NCBI GenBank assembly: GCA_013396995.1
Contig: VWZP01001590.1
Location: 124,001-188,000, forward strand
Length of the DNA: 64,000 nucleotides
Direction of reading: 5' to 3'
DNA from: Dicaeum eximium
Lineage: Eukaryota; Chordata; Aves; Passeriformes; Dicaeidae
Shown here: piece after piece, positions 40,106 through 49,905 of the stretch
Layout of the letters: every line of letters begins with the position of its first letter
How positions within the stretch are numbered: position 1 is the stretch's first letter
Notes under the pieces: model-generated
Databases searched by the model: none
What the model saw: only the letters and a program-made list of their open reading frames with translations
Told to the model about the DNA's origin: nothing
Translations under genes and position numbers: made by a program

Positions 40106-40455
40106 AGCAGCAGGAATAACATGTGATAAACTGACCATAACCCCCATTCCCTGTCTGCCCGTACTGCTGATGGGAAGAATGTAGCTCTGGGAAGGAGAGA
40201 GAAGTGCTTTTAAGATTTATTTTCATTCTCCTGTTCTGATTTTATTTTCATTCTCCTGCTCTGATTTTGTCAGTAATAAATTAAATTAACATCCCTAAGC
40301 TGAATCTGTTTTGCCTCTGATGGTACTTACTGAGTGATCTCTCCCCATCCATAACTCATGAGCTTTCATTGGATTTTCTGTTCCATGCCCACTTGCAGAG
40401 GGGACTGATAGAGAGGCTTTGGTGGGTGCCTGACACCCAGCTAGCATCAATCCAC
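40095..40455 (+). mobile_element. ERV LTR fragment nested in the CR1
   Basis: The segment matches, in reverse complement, an LTR family abundant in songbird genomes. Diagnostic stretches are GATAAACTGACCATAACCCC (about 40,123), AGTAATAAATTAAATTAA (about 40,272), AGCTGAATCTGTTTTGCC (about 40,299) and GGTGGGTGCCTGACACCCAG (about 40,421). Both ends look truncated. A 24-25 bp unit (ATTTTCATTCTCCTG core) is duplicated at 40,214-40,262. CR1 sequence flanks it on both sides. Family recall is from memory and was not searched. Confidence 0.65.
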
Positions 40456-40560
40456 CATGGGGGTGCCTGGAGTTGTTTCTCTCCAGGTACAGAACTTTGC
40501 AGTTACCCTTGCTGAACTTCATGAGGTTTCTGTCAGCCCATTCCTTCAGTTGTATAAATC
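40456..40560 (-). mobile_element. CR1 LINE ORF2 remnant (minus strand)
   Basis: Translated on the minus strand this gives EWADRNLMKFSKGNCKVLYL and then ERNNSRH. It is a clear match to the conserved CR1 reverse-transcriptase C-terminal motif (typically LMKFNKGKCKVLHLGRNN). It belongs to the same CR1 copy as 39,859-40,105. About 500 bases of ORF2 expected between the two parts are missing or replaced by the LTR fragment. The element is inactive. Confidence 0.85.
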
Positions 40561-41239
40561 ACCATATTAGAATTCCTTCATAGCTGTAATCTACCAGATG
40601 CTGTTGAACAGCTGAGTACATAGCTAATCTCACAAGTTTACTTCACCCTCTAATGCATTTGAAAAAATAAAGAATGGTTATAAAAAATTTAACAAATTAC
40701 ATGATCATAACAAATGCTTAGCATAATTCTTCTTCAAATCCATACAAACCAGAATTAATCCTCAAAAAGTAACTATGAACCATTGTTTCTTAAAGAGATT
40801 AAATTTTGTGCTCGGAGAACATTGCTAGGGCAAAAAGGCAATCATACTGAAACGATAAACAAAGAATCTGCTAAATTTCAGCCCCACATTTATTTACCAA
40901 GACCCAATTACTCCTTCATGCTGATAACAATAACGTTTATGCACAGCTAATATTTACCATAAATGTAATAATAAAAAAAAAACAAGATAAAACTGAAAAG
41001 TAGGTGTTACATTTTGACAAACATTTCGGGCTAAATTCTGGTCTAGTGAAGTCAGTATTAAAACTTTACACAGACTTCTGCCAAATCAGGACTTCTGGTT
41101 TCATGCACCTGCAATGGGCAAATGGGCTCTTAAATCATGCAATCTTGCAAAATGGTAAAGTTATAAAAGTACAATATGCAAAGTACATTTAGCAAACAGA
41201 AAACAAAACTTTCAGCTGTTATTTCACAGAAATGTAGAG

Positions 41240-41890
41240 GCCCATGAGGCCTTGGGAAGCCACCCAGACTAAACCTGTCCATTTGTTCTGTACCTCCTAT
41301 ATTAGTCTGCATCTTTTAGAGTCATGCAAAATGCCAACATAGCATTCCAGCTGAGGTCTTACCAGTGTTGAGCATACGAGAATAATTTGTTTCATTATCT
41401 CATACATGACCTCCCTGCAAGTATTTCCCAAAATGACATTATTTCACTCTTTTGTGCCACTACCGTATTGCTGCCTTATATTTATACTATCCAGCATAAG
41501 CTTTGGATTCCCTCTGCTATATAACTGACATATGGTCATTCCTTGTTTTGTTTCTCTGTGTCTGAGTTCTGACTTCTTAAGTCTTGATTTTCCAGATCTA
41601 TTATGTGAATTTATCCTGCTGATTGTGGACCATTCTTCCAATTTTTTAAGATGGTTGTGCGTTTTGCAGTACTTGCCCTCTCTCTCAGCTTGCTCTTACT
41701 CATAAATTTTGCAAGCACATTCTTCTCTCTACTATCCAAGTGTTTAATTATAACATGAAATAGAAATGATCTTAGGACAGACTTTGCTGCTGGAACTTAA
41801 CTTAAAATTCCCTCTCAGTTTGAAGCAAAACACTGGTAACTCAACTTTAAGAGAAATTTTTCACTGTCTCTACACTCTACTCCACTGTTT
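41240..41890 (-). mobile_element. Ancient CR1/L3-type LINE relic (minus strand)
   Basis: Several short blocks occur in the same order and spacing as in old CR1/L3-like elements read in reverse. They are GCTGAGGTCTTACCAGTGTTGAG (41,351), CTGATTGTGGACCATTCTTCCAA (41,618), CATAAATTTTGCAAGCAC (41,701), CTATCCAAGTGTTTAATTATAA (41,733) and CCCTCTCAGTTTGAAG...CACTGGTAACT (41,810). The copy is highly diverged with many indels, so the frame is lost. It is much older than the avian CR1 at 39.9 kb. The assignment rests on recalled consensus only. Confidence 0.55.
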
Positions 41891-44670
41891 GCTTGCAGTA
41901 TAGAACAATGTCAAACCCATTCATACAAGCAAGATCACCAACAACCCCTTTGGCCATGAAGCCAATTATTTCTTTACAGTGTAGCTCTTGATGCCTCTTT
42001 TAGTCTCTTCTAATGAAGGTATCCTGGAGGATCACAGACTGAGAACAGGAAGGCAGTGCTGGATTTCTGACTCTTCTTACCCATCACTGAGGCTCTCAGC
42101 ACTGTTTTTCTCCCCCAGACAGTAGTGAAGTGTGCCTAAAGAGCTCAGAGGAGAAACCCCACTCTATAATCCAACATTTCTGCCTCTTCCCTACCCCATT
42201 ACCCAGATCTGCAGCATGGAATATGTCTAGAGAAGAGAGAAGACATTGTAGATGAGGGACATTGCAAACAAAACCTGCCTGTAATGGTTGGGAACCAGTC
42301 TAGGAAAATTCTCCAGTTTTGAACATCTCCCACTCTAAATTTCCTTTAATCTCTTCTCCCTCCCTTTGGGATAAATTTTAAAATAGAGAAAAAAAAAAGA
42401 AAACAGCTAGATGAGTTTTTAAAATTTGTTTTAAAAATACGTATGTTCATATCAAAATGACATTGTGTAGTCCCTAAAATGCAATATAAATTGTTTACAA
42501 ATACATCAATTATGTATTGCAGGAAATGTTAATAGTTTAATGTCAATCTCAATAGCAAGAAAAATCATATAAGTCAATTATGCCTATTACCTATTTTCTC
42601 TTTTTCAGATGAACACAAAGCGTGGAACAAGTTGCAGAGATGAGAAAAAGTAGTAGCCTACAGCAATCAGGTTTGAACAGTTACATGTTTGTCAAGATAT
42701 TTAAAGTCCTGGTTTTACTTTCCTTCTCCTTTTCTTCCTTGCTGCGAAATTATATGATGGATTTGAGGCATTTACAAAAGTTTGATATTTAAAGGTATTC
42801 CAGGAAAAAAAAAAAAGGGGTTCTTTTAGGATTGGAGTTGGTAAGAAGCTGTGAGGTTTCATGACGTAGCAGAGCTAGAAGAGGTAAGATCTGCATAACA
42901 ACTGCTGATATCAATGCTGACATCAGCTAGCACACTCAGAGCTGAGTGTTAAAAATAATTAGGGCCCATTGATGCAAACAGTACTTTTAAACAAAGATTT
43001 TGATGTCTGAATTACTGCACTAAAGGTGATCTGCAAGCAACACAATAGTAGAATTTATTTTTAAAAAATTCCTAAAGCTACACACTACAAAATTATAAAA
43101 CACATCTTTTGGGTGAATGGAATGTTTACTTTTAAAATACTTACCATCTTAAGAATAATACAAAAGAACAGAAAGAAGTCTATAATCTTTTCCTTCAGGG
43201 ATTTCTTACACATTGTTTTACTCACAGTCAAGTAAAAAGCATTCTGCGTACTCCTGGTCCCTGTGAAAAAAGTATGTTGTGTAATTCTTAAGCTCCAAAG
43301 GACTTCTCAAAGATAGGAGACAAAGAACATGTGTTTTACCCATATTTTCCTTTTGATGTAAAAACCCGAAATCCACCAAAGCTGTTGGTATAAATTTGCT
43401 ATATGGGTTAAAATCCCTTGTGAATTCTCTTCAGTTAAAAGACTTGAAGTTTATACTTATATGCATGTATGTGGTATGAGTTTGTGTGAAATTTTCTTTT
43501 TTAAAACAATTTTTAAAAAATGTTTAAATATAACAGATGTTCACTTTGTTTGCCTCTACAGTGCTGGGTAAAAACACTAAGTTGTTCCAATATATGGTCA
43601 TAATATTTTCTCTTTCTTTTGGCAGACATCAGATGCCTCTAACTTCATTCAAACTCAAATGAGTAGTGCTGTAGTGGTAGTGAAGGTCTGATCTCATCTT
43701 CTGTCTAAAGTGATGCAAATTAAATCTTCTGTGACTGTTCTCTCCTCCCACCCTTGTTGTTAAGCCCAGGAAAGGATCCCCCATCATTCTGCTGGATTTA
43801 GCAATTAGGAGGTCAAGAAATGCCTTTCTGTGTCCAGCCAATGGTTCATGTTATCCCCAAAGTGACAATTGCAGTAGCAGATGCTACAGAGTGAGAATAG
43901 GCTCTGTTCAGGATGAATGTTGACACAAATATTAACAACAGAGGACAGGATCCAGGACAATGCCAGATACACATTGCTTTTGAAAATGATCAATTTTATG
44001 ATACTTTTTAGAAAAGAAAACTGTTTTAATATTCTCTCGAAGCAGATATAGCCTGTTGACTGTTAAAACGGATAAGAAGATCTCACTCCTATTTCCTCCA
44101 CTGCTCTATATTACCTTTTTGCTTTCTGGTAACATGTCCCTAACTCTGTAACCTTTCCTGCTGAGAGTACTTGGACACACATTAACCATTATAACATCAT
44201 TCAGCTTTTCTACTTTGAAAGATGCAATTCCAGATGTGGACCGGTATTCATCTCCTGAGCACAATCTCTTGGTTTCCAATATCTCTGTGGGCATCCTGTT
44301 GGTTTTCATAATTTGATCTTTCTTATTAATTTTGTTAACTAATGCAACTAAGGGATATATACAAATATCAACTACGATAACTATGAGGAAAAAAAACCAA
44401 GCAGGAAATAAAATTAATTATTACAGCATCTCATTGGCATGGGACTTTCATGTTTATGTTTCATGTTTAAGCTTCAGTTCTTTCTCTGAATACTTTTTAT
44501 CTGTACCACTTTTTCTTTCTATCCTACTACCTAAGATTCCTTATTTGCAATCCTTAACCCAACTTGAAAATTATTTAATAATTGCTATACTTTATGACAC
44601 CATTATGAAATCACAAAGCATTGCCTATATTTTTATTACTATTTTGACCCTTTCCATGTGTTCTTGACAA
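41891..44670. other. AT-rich non-coding DNA, no gene seen
   Basis: No recognisable genes or repeats occur. Short minus-strand frames at 43,629-43,993 and 44,106-44,309 have no known motif. Confidence 0.5.
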
Positions 44671-45005
44671 CTATCTGTCGCTACTGAGCCAGGTGCGAGA
44701 AAGAAGGAGTCCAGTCTCAGAAGGCTTCAGGGCCAAAAAGGGAAGTTTATTACAAACACAGCGCCTTTTATAACATGCTTCGCTAAGTGAATTATGATTG
44801 AATAGAAAAGAACTACAAAAGAACTTCTTTCACCTAATTGGTGAATAGGGAAGATCATACCTTGAAGGACAAACTATTACAAACAGTAGCTAGCTATTAT
44901 AAACAATGGCTACAGAAAGACATAACAACCGTCTAGAATTCTAAATTTACTCAAACAGTTCTCTCCGTTTCTCTCTTCAACTGATATGAGCGACTCCACA
45001 CTATC
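44671..45005 (-). mobile_element. Complete solo ERV LTR with 5-bp target-site duplication
   Basis: The LTR runs from 44,676 (TGTCGCTACTGAGCC) to 45,000 (...GCGACTCCACA) and is bounded by TG/CA. CTATC at 44,671-44,675 is repeated exactly at 45,001-45,005, which marks the insertion. On the minus strand it reads TGTGGAGTCGC...GCGACA, with a TATA box (TATAAAAGG, complement of 44,764-44,772) and AATAAA just downstream (complement of 44,746-44,751). It is 325 bp long. No internal retroviral sequence is present, so the provirus was lost by LTR-LTR recombination. It resembles a songbird LTR family. Confidence 0.9.
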
Positions 45006-45673
45006 CAGTTGCATTGACTACCTCAGTGACAAACTGTCTGCCCCACCAGAAAAATTAATCAGAGAGTAGACTTCAGAAAAACTTCTTTACTTTTTCTCAA
45101 TCTCCACCATAACATAATCAAAGATTATTTGCTACTTCAGGCAGTCATCCACACAGACTGCCAGTTTTCATTCACGTCACTCCAGATTTGCTAAAGATTC
45201 TGTTTCTTAAATCTTTTGCTGCCAGCACTTAAACCATAGAGATGCTCAGAAACATTCTGTATCAGTGGAGTTTGAGTGGGTGGATTGCCTTCAAGTACTT
45301 TGTTATGGGCAAAAAACACTCAATTTTGGCATTAATAGCCATGACATTATTGGCACAGTCACAGAGACAAGAAATTAATTTCTGCAAGAGCTTTCAACAG
45401 TCAAAACAGATTGATGGTTTACTACATTTAGTTCTATTCCTACTATTTGCTCCATTTCTTAGATACTTGTGTAACTTTGGAAGGCCACAAGCAGTTCAGT
45501 CAACTACTCTGCATCATGTAAGTAATTTGTTAGAGCTTTTAGAGCTATAAGGGACAACTACATTTGCATCTTTTGCAAAGGCTGTTGCAACAGGATGATT
45601 ACAGAGCTTATATTTCATGAAGTCATTAAAACATAAAGTCATTAATTTTGTGGACAGTAGCAGTGTTTGCAAA
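45006..45673. other. Short spacer between two solo LTRs, no gene supported
   Basis: A frame of 102 codons on the plus strand (45,242-45,550) is hydrophobic in places but has no motif I recognise. I treat it as chance. It is not a retroviral remnant by any motif I can see. Confidence 0.45.
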
Positions 45674-46620
45674 TATACTGTCTTGATTTAAGACAATTAT
45701 ATGGATTGGACAGTCAAAAATTAGTTAGCTCCCCTTTTAACCACTGCCTTTTCACCAATAAGGAAAATGAGAGAAGATATAGGTGAAAAAATATCAGTTT
45801 ACTAAAAACAAAACTGCAACAATCAACATCACAGCAATAAGCACTAAATACAATGTTGCTGAATCCCATGGACTCCGGGGAACAAATTAAAACAAGAAGG
45901 CAGAGAAGCCCCTCCTCAGTATGGTAGCCTCCATAGCCAACCATGGATCAGAAGATAAAGACAATATGGCAAAGAAGCCCCAGGCAGCTGAACCTTTGCC
46001 CGGAACAAAAAAAAAAAAAAGGAAGATAGGAGCTTACAATGCAGTTCTGGTAGCAGGTGAGTGGTGCCAGCTCCATCTGGGGCAGCTCTGAACCTGCAGT
46101 CAGTTCGCTTCTTTTGGGCCAGCTGGACCCAATTGGTGTCAGTGCTGCAGTTCTGGGTTGCTTCTGTGTTGCAGCAGAAAGAAAAATGGATTTGCTGGGC
46201 TCTGAAACTCACAGGCCTGGCCCTGACAGCTCTGGATGCAGAGGTGAGGGTTGCCCCCAGCAACCATGACCAAAAAGTTGTTGCCAAATTTGCTCCAAAA
46301 CAGATTAGGATTGTGGAATGCAGTTTCTTGGAGACCTGTGCCGGGCAACTTCCCATGGAGAGAAAAAAAAGAAGATATCTGCTTCTCTTTGCCCTCCCCC
46401 CAGGCAACTCTCTCGGCAGCACAGTGAGAAATAAGAACTCCATGTTTCTGTTGCCTGTCTCTTACCGGAACCCCAGGCCAACCTCCTCCAGGAACCTGGG
46501 ATAAAACACCCTGGTTCTGCTCCAGGTTCCCAGGTTTTAAAGTGATATTTTTAAGCAGGTTGGCATAGAAAAGATATGGAATACAATACGCTTTTTTTTT
46601 TGGTTACTCAGAACATATAC
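45674..46620 (-). mobile_element. Complete solo ERV LTR (937 bp) with exact 5-bp target-site duplication
   Basis: The LTR spans 45,679 (TGTCTTGATTTAAGACAATT) to 46,615 (...ACTCAGAACA). TATAC flanks it at 45,674-45,678 and at 46,616-46,620. The minus orientation follows from its similarity to the LTR at 52,846, whose U5 end reads ATTGTCTTAAACTAAGACA. Here the minus strand ends ATTGTCTTAAATCAAGACA, after the shared TTAGTAAACTG. The interior is GC-rich, so both strands show frames of 147-175 codons. They overlap each other and have no gag, pol or env motif. A 15-A run lies at about 46,006. The 5-bp duplication fits ERVL-like (class III) elements. Confidence 0.9.
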
Positions 46621-48514
46621 AAATACTTCTACATTGGAAAATGTGATGCTGATCTCTCAAAACAAAGGCTGGGAAGGTTCTTTACAAGGAAGATCAGAGA
46701 AGAACACAAACATGTTTGGTGTTGCTCACCTGAGAGTCTGAATAACTAAAATGTGATTGCTATTTATTTTGAAAATAAATGATAAAGCATCACTGACTTG
46801 GACTATTACAACCATCTGAGAGAGACTTTCAAGAATTTGTGCACATAACATTACATTCTAATCTCATAGAGAGCTGACAGGATGTGAAATACAGGAAAAT
46901 AAAATGAAATCTTGCAATGATTAATCAATATGTTCAGGATTACAAATTTGTGTCTGCTCTACACACTTTCACAGGTCTGCAAAGATACCACCTTAAATAT
47001 TGCAGCATTGAAAATATGCTACTTTGTAGCTGGAAATTTTGGTTTGTATTTTATTAATTTTTTAATATTTTCTGTGATAACACTTTGACATTTACTTCAT
47101 GTACTGGTCAGCTCTTGATTTGCAAGGCATTTTGTAAATAGTTTTCTATGGGAACTTTTAAAAATCAGGTATGTCAAATGTCACAGTGATGCAGCAAGAA
47201 GAGGAACCAGACTGACTGCTACAAGAATTGGGGTCAGTGAGGTAAACTATTAATTTGTTGATATTGTGAGAAGTTCAAAACCAGACCTCTAACAGTCCTG
47301 ATTTTTATCATGCAGGAATCATATTCAAAGGAATTATTGACTCACATCCATGTACAATAATCACGTCAAGTTGAGCCTGACAAAAGCAACTCAACTGTAG
47401 GTGTAAGTATGCAAAATGATTAATAGCAATTAAGTCAAATGCAAATAAAAATAAATATTTACCAATTGTGGAGTCTCATACAAGGTTAATAGGTTGAGGA
47501 TTTTCAGTACTAGGAAGTCAACTGAAGACAAGATTGTAAGGCTGAGTGCTTATTTTAAGTCCACGATTTATTAAGCCTTTGGAATCCAGATAGTCTTTTT
47601 TTCCTGAGAAGAGCTCTTGGCCTTTAACAAGTTCTCATATCAAAAGCCTTACTGATCTCCAAGTCATCAGCTTAGCAGAAATGACAGCTTATGACAAAGA
47701 TGTGGGCAGCTCCTCAATTAACAAGAAATCAGAATCACAATTAGATGGTTATTTTTCTTGTAAAAGCATTTCATATCCTTATTATTGACCTGTCACAAGG
47801 AACTGGCTGAGATCACAGCATAATGACTTGGTTCAGAACTCCTTTGATGTCTAGCAAAAGCCTAAAAATATTATTATTGAAATATTTCTCACCAGAACTT
47901 TTTAAACCTTTTCATAATTTCCAAGTTGATAAGGTCGTTGCAATGTAAAGACATTCACAACAATATGAATAAAACTCTCCTATATAGGCAAAGTCCCACA
48001 TAAAACTATCCAGTGACTTCTAGTCATTTGAATTTTATGAGACAGAACAAAGAAGACAAATTAGCTGAAGCACACTTTGATTGCAAATGAAAATACCAGT
48101 TAACACTGTAACAGTTGAAAGACCACAAATAGTGAGTAAGTGGTACAACAGATTAAAACTCTTCATCTCTCCCATGAGGCACACATATAAGCTAGAAAAT
48201 AGAAATGTTTCTATTATTATACTGCATAATACTTCTCTCCCCAGCCCCTCATGTTCACGCACTTCGTTAAAAAAAAAAGGTGAAACACAAATAGGAGGAT
48301 TTGTTTATTCAATGTTCTTTTGTTTTGATTCCTGTAGTATCATATGGTAAAACCCAGACAGATACAGATCCCTTTTTCAGCTACACTATTATTTGTGTAA
48401 TGTGTACCAATGTACTTTCACTGAAGTTGGTGAAATTATAATGGTTTAAATGTTGAACTACTGACAGGAGTAACTCCAGTACCCAGTTGCCTAGCTTCTA
48501 ACTCAGGTAATTCT
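46621..48514. other. AT-rich non-coding DNA, no gene seen
   Basis: No recognisable gene or repeat occurs. Confidence 0.55.
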
Positions 48515-49110
48515 CTCATTAAATTAAGGGAAAGAACAGCCCAGATAAAGTGCAGAAAATCAGGCCCATAATCATGATGCCAGAGAACCTTATATGAAGG
48601 ATAAATACTTTAATACCATGATGGGCCATAATTGGTCTCTTACTCTGATGTGAGAGACAGCTGCAACACCTTAGAAGGTGTCAAAGACTCATGAAATGTC
48701 CCATGATCCACTATTTCATCAGCCAGGAGAGGTACAGAAGGTGTTTCCACCTAGCTCAGCATAACACAAATCCCATAGACCAGGTGTTTCCTGGATTCTT
48801 TCCCCCACTACTCGAGGGACATCATCAGCAACCACCACTTTGACAAGACTCCAACCATTCACTGAGAAGGCCAGAAAAAGAGAACCAAAGAGATGTCATT
48901 GGAATCTCTGTAGTGGTGATATTTTTTCTACTTAATCTGTTTCTCTGTCATTCTCCTTCTCTCCCCCTCCCTTTCTCTCCCCCCGCCTCTACCTCATATT
49001 TACTGTTAAATAAAAATCTATACTATTGACTTCAGCATATTGTCTCATTTGTGCCTTAACTCCAAAAGAGGCATCTCTCTAATAATTTTAATAATCAGAT
49101 CTTAATATTA
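48515..49110 (+). mobile_element. Probable ERV LTR, plus orientation, ends uncertain
   Basis: From AAGGGAAAGAACAGCCCAGA (about 48,526) through CACCTTAGAAGGTGTCAAAG (48,668), CTACTTAATCTGTTTCTC, a pyrimidine tract and CTGTTAAATAAAAATC (about 49,003) to GTGCCTTAACTCC the sequence follows an LTR layout I associate with bird ERVs. It is U3-like sequence, then a pyrimidine tract, then AATAAA, then a short U5 ending near GAGGCATCTCTCTAATAA. No target-site duplication or TG/CA boundary was found, so it may be truncated or extend further on either side. Confidence 0.55.
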
Positions 49111-49654
49111 TTTTCACACACAGTCTACTCCTATGTTCTTAGCAGACACTACATTGTAAACATCCCTGAGCTTGTCTTCCATATGCTAAATGGAGCTACT
49201 TTAAAATTAGACCTTGACCATCAATTTTCTTCTTGAATACTTTCAGAAAATAGCATCTGATTTGAGAACACTCATTTGTCACAGATTTGATTTACAGTTA
49301 GAAAAGTAGCTCATATACAGTGTTACAGGAGTGAATTTAAGTCAGTTGCAAATGTGTGGAAAGACAGCTTCAATACATTTGGAAAAGCTGACAAAAACTA
49401 CACCTAACAAATAAACCATATCTGAAGACACGAAGACAGAACCACTTTCACTTTTTTTTAATCTTCCTTAATTACAAAGAACAAAAAGCAGGCATGGCAT
49501 CAGTGCATGAGGGGATTGTTGTAGGCCAACTCAGAAAAATTTCAGTTTCTCAGAACCCACCAGGGAAAATACTCAACAAAGTTGAATATAAAATTGAGAC
49601 AAAAATCTACTTTCTCTTATTTGAGGAAGGCTGTGATTATTCAGGAACCATAAT
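49111..49654. other. AT-rich non-coding DNA, no gene seen
   Basis: No recognisable gene or repeat occurs. Confidence 0.5.
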
Positions 49655-49905
49655 ATCACAGAATCACAGCATTATGTTGGGAGGGAATTTTGGAGATCAT
49701 CAGTCCAACCCCTTTGTCAAGCCAGGGTCACCTAGAGCAGCTTTTACAGGGAAGCATCCCGGTGGGTTTTGAATGTCTCCAGAGAAGGAGACTCTCCAGC
49801 CTCTCTGGGCAGCTTGTTCCAGTGCTCTGCCACCCTCAATGCAAAGACATTTTTCCTCATGTTGAGGTGGAACTTCTTCTGTTTCAGTTTATGCCCATAT
49901 CAGTA
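49655..49905 (-). mobile_element. CR1 LINE, 3' end (minus strand)
   Basis: The plus strand reads ATCACAGAATCACAGCATTA, then TTTTGGAGATCATCAGTCCA, ACCCCTTT, ACTCTCCAGCCTCTCTGGGC, AGCTTGTTCCAGTGCTCTGC and CACCCTCAATG. This is the reverse of the avian CR1 3' end including the terminal octamers. It is 5'-truncated at about 250 bp and non-coding. Confidence 0.92.

Noticed and set aside
40295..40522. 75-codon minus-strand frame as a gene
   Set aside because: Its start is CR1 ORF2 remnant and the rest is LTR fragment, so it is a chimera of two dead elements.
45916..46504. Overlapping 147- and 175-codon frames on both strands
   Set aside because: They lie wholly within a solo LTR defined by exact TATAC duplications. 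The frames overlap on opposite strands and have no retroviral protein motif. GC-rich composition explains them.
44671..46620. The two neighbouring LTRs as the two ends of one provirus
   Set aside because: They differ in sequence and length, and each has its own target-site duplication, so they are independent insertions.
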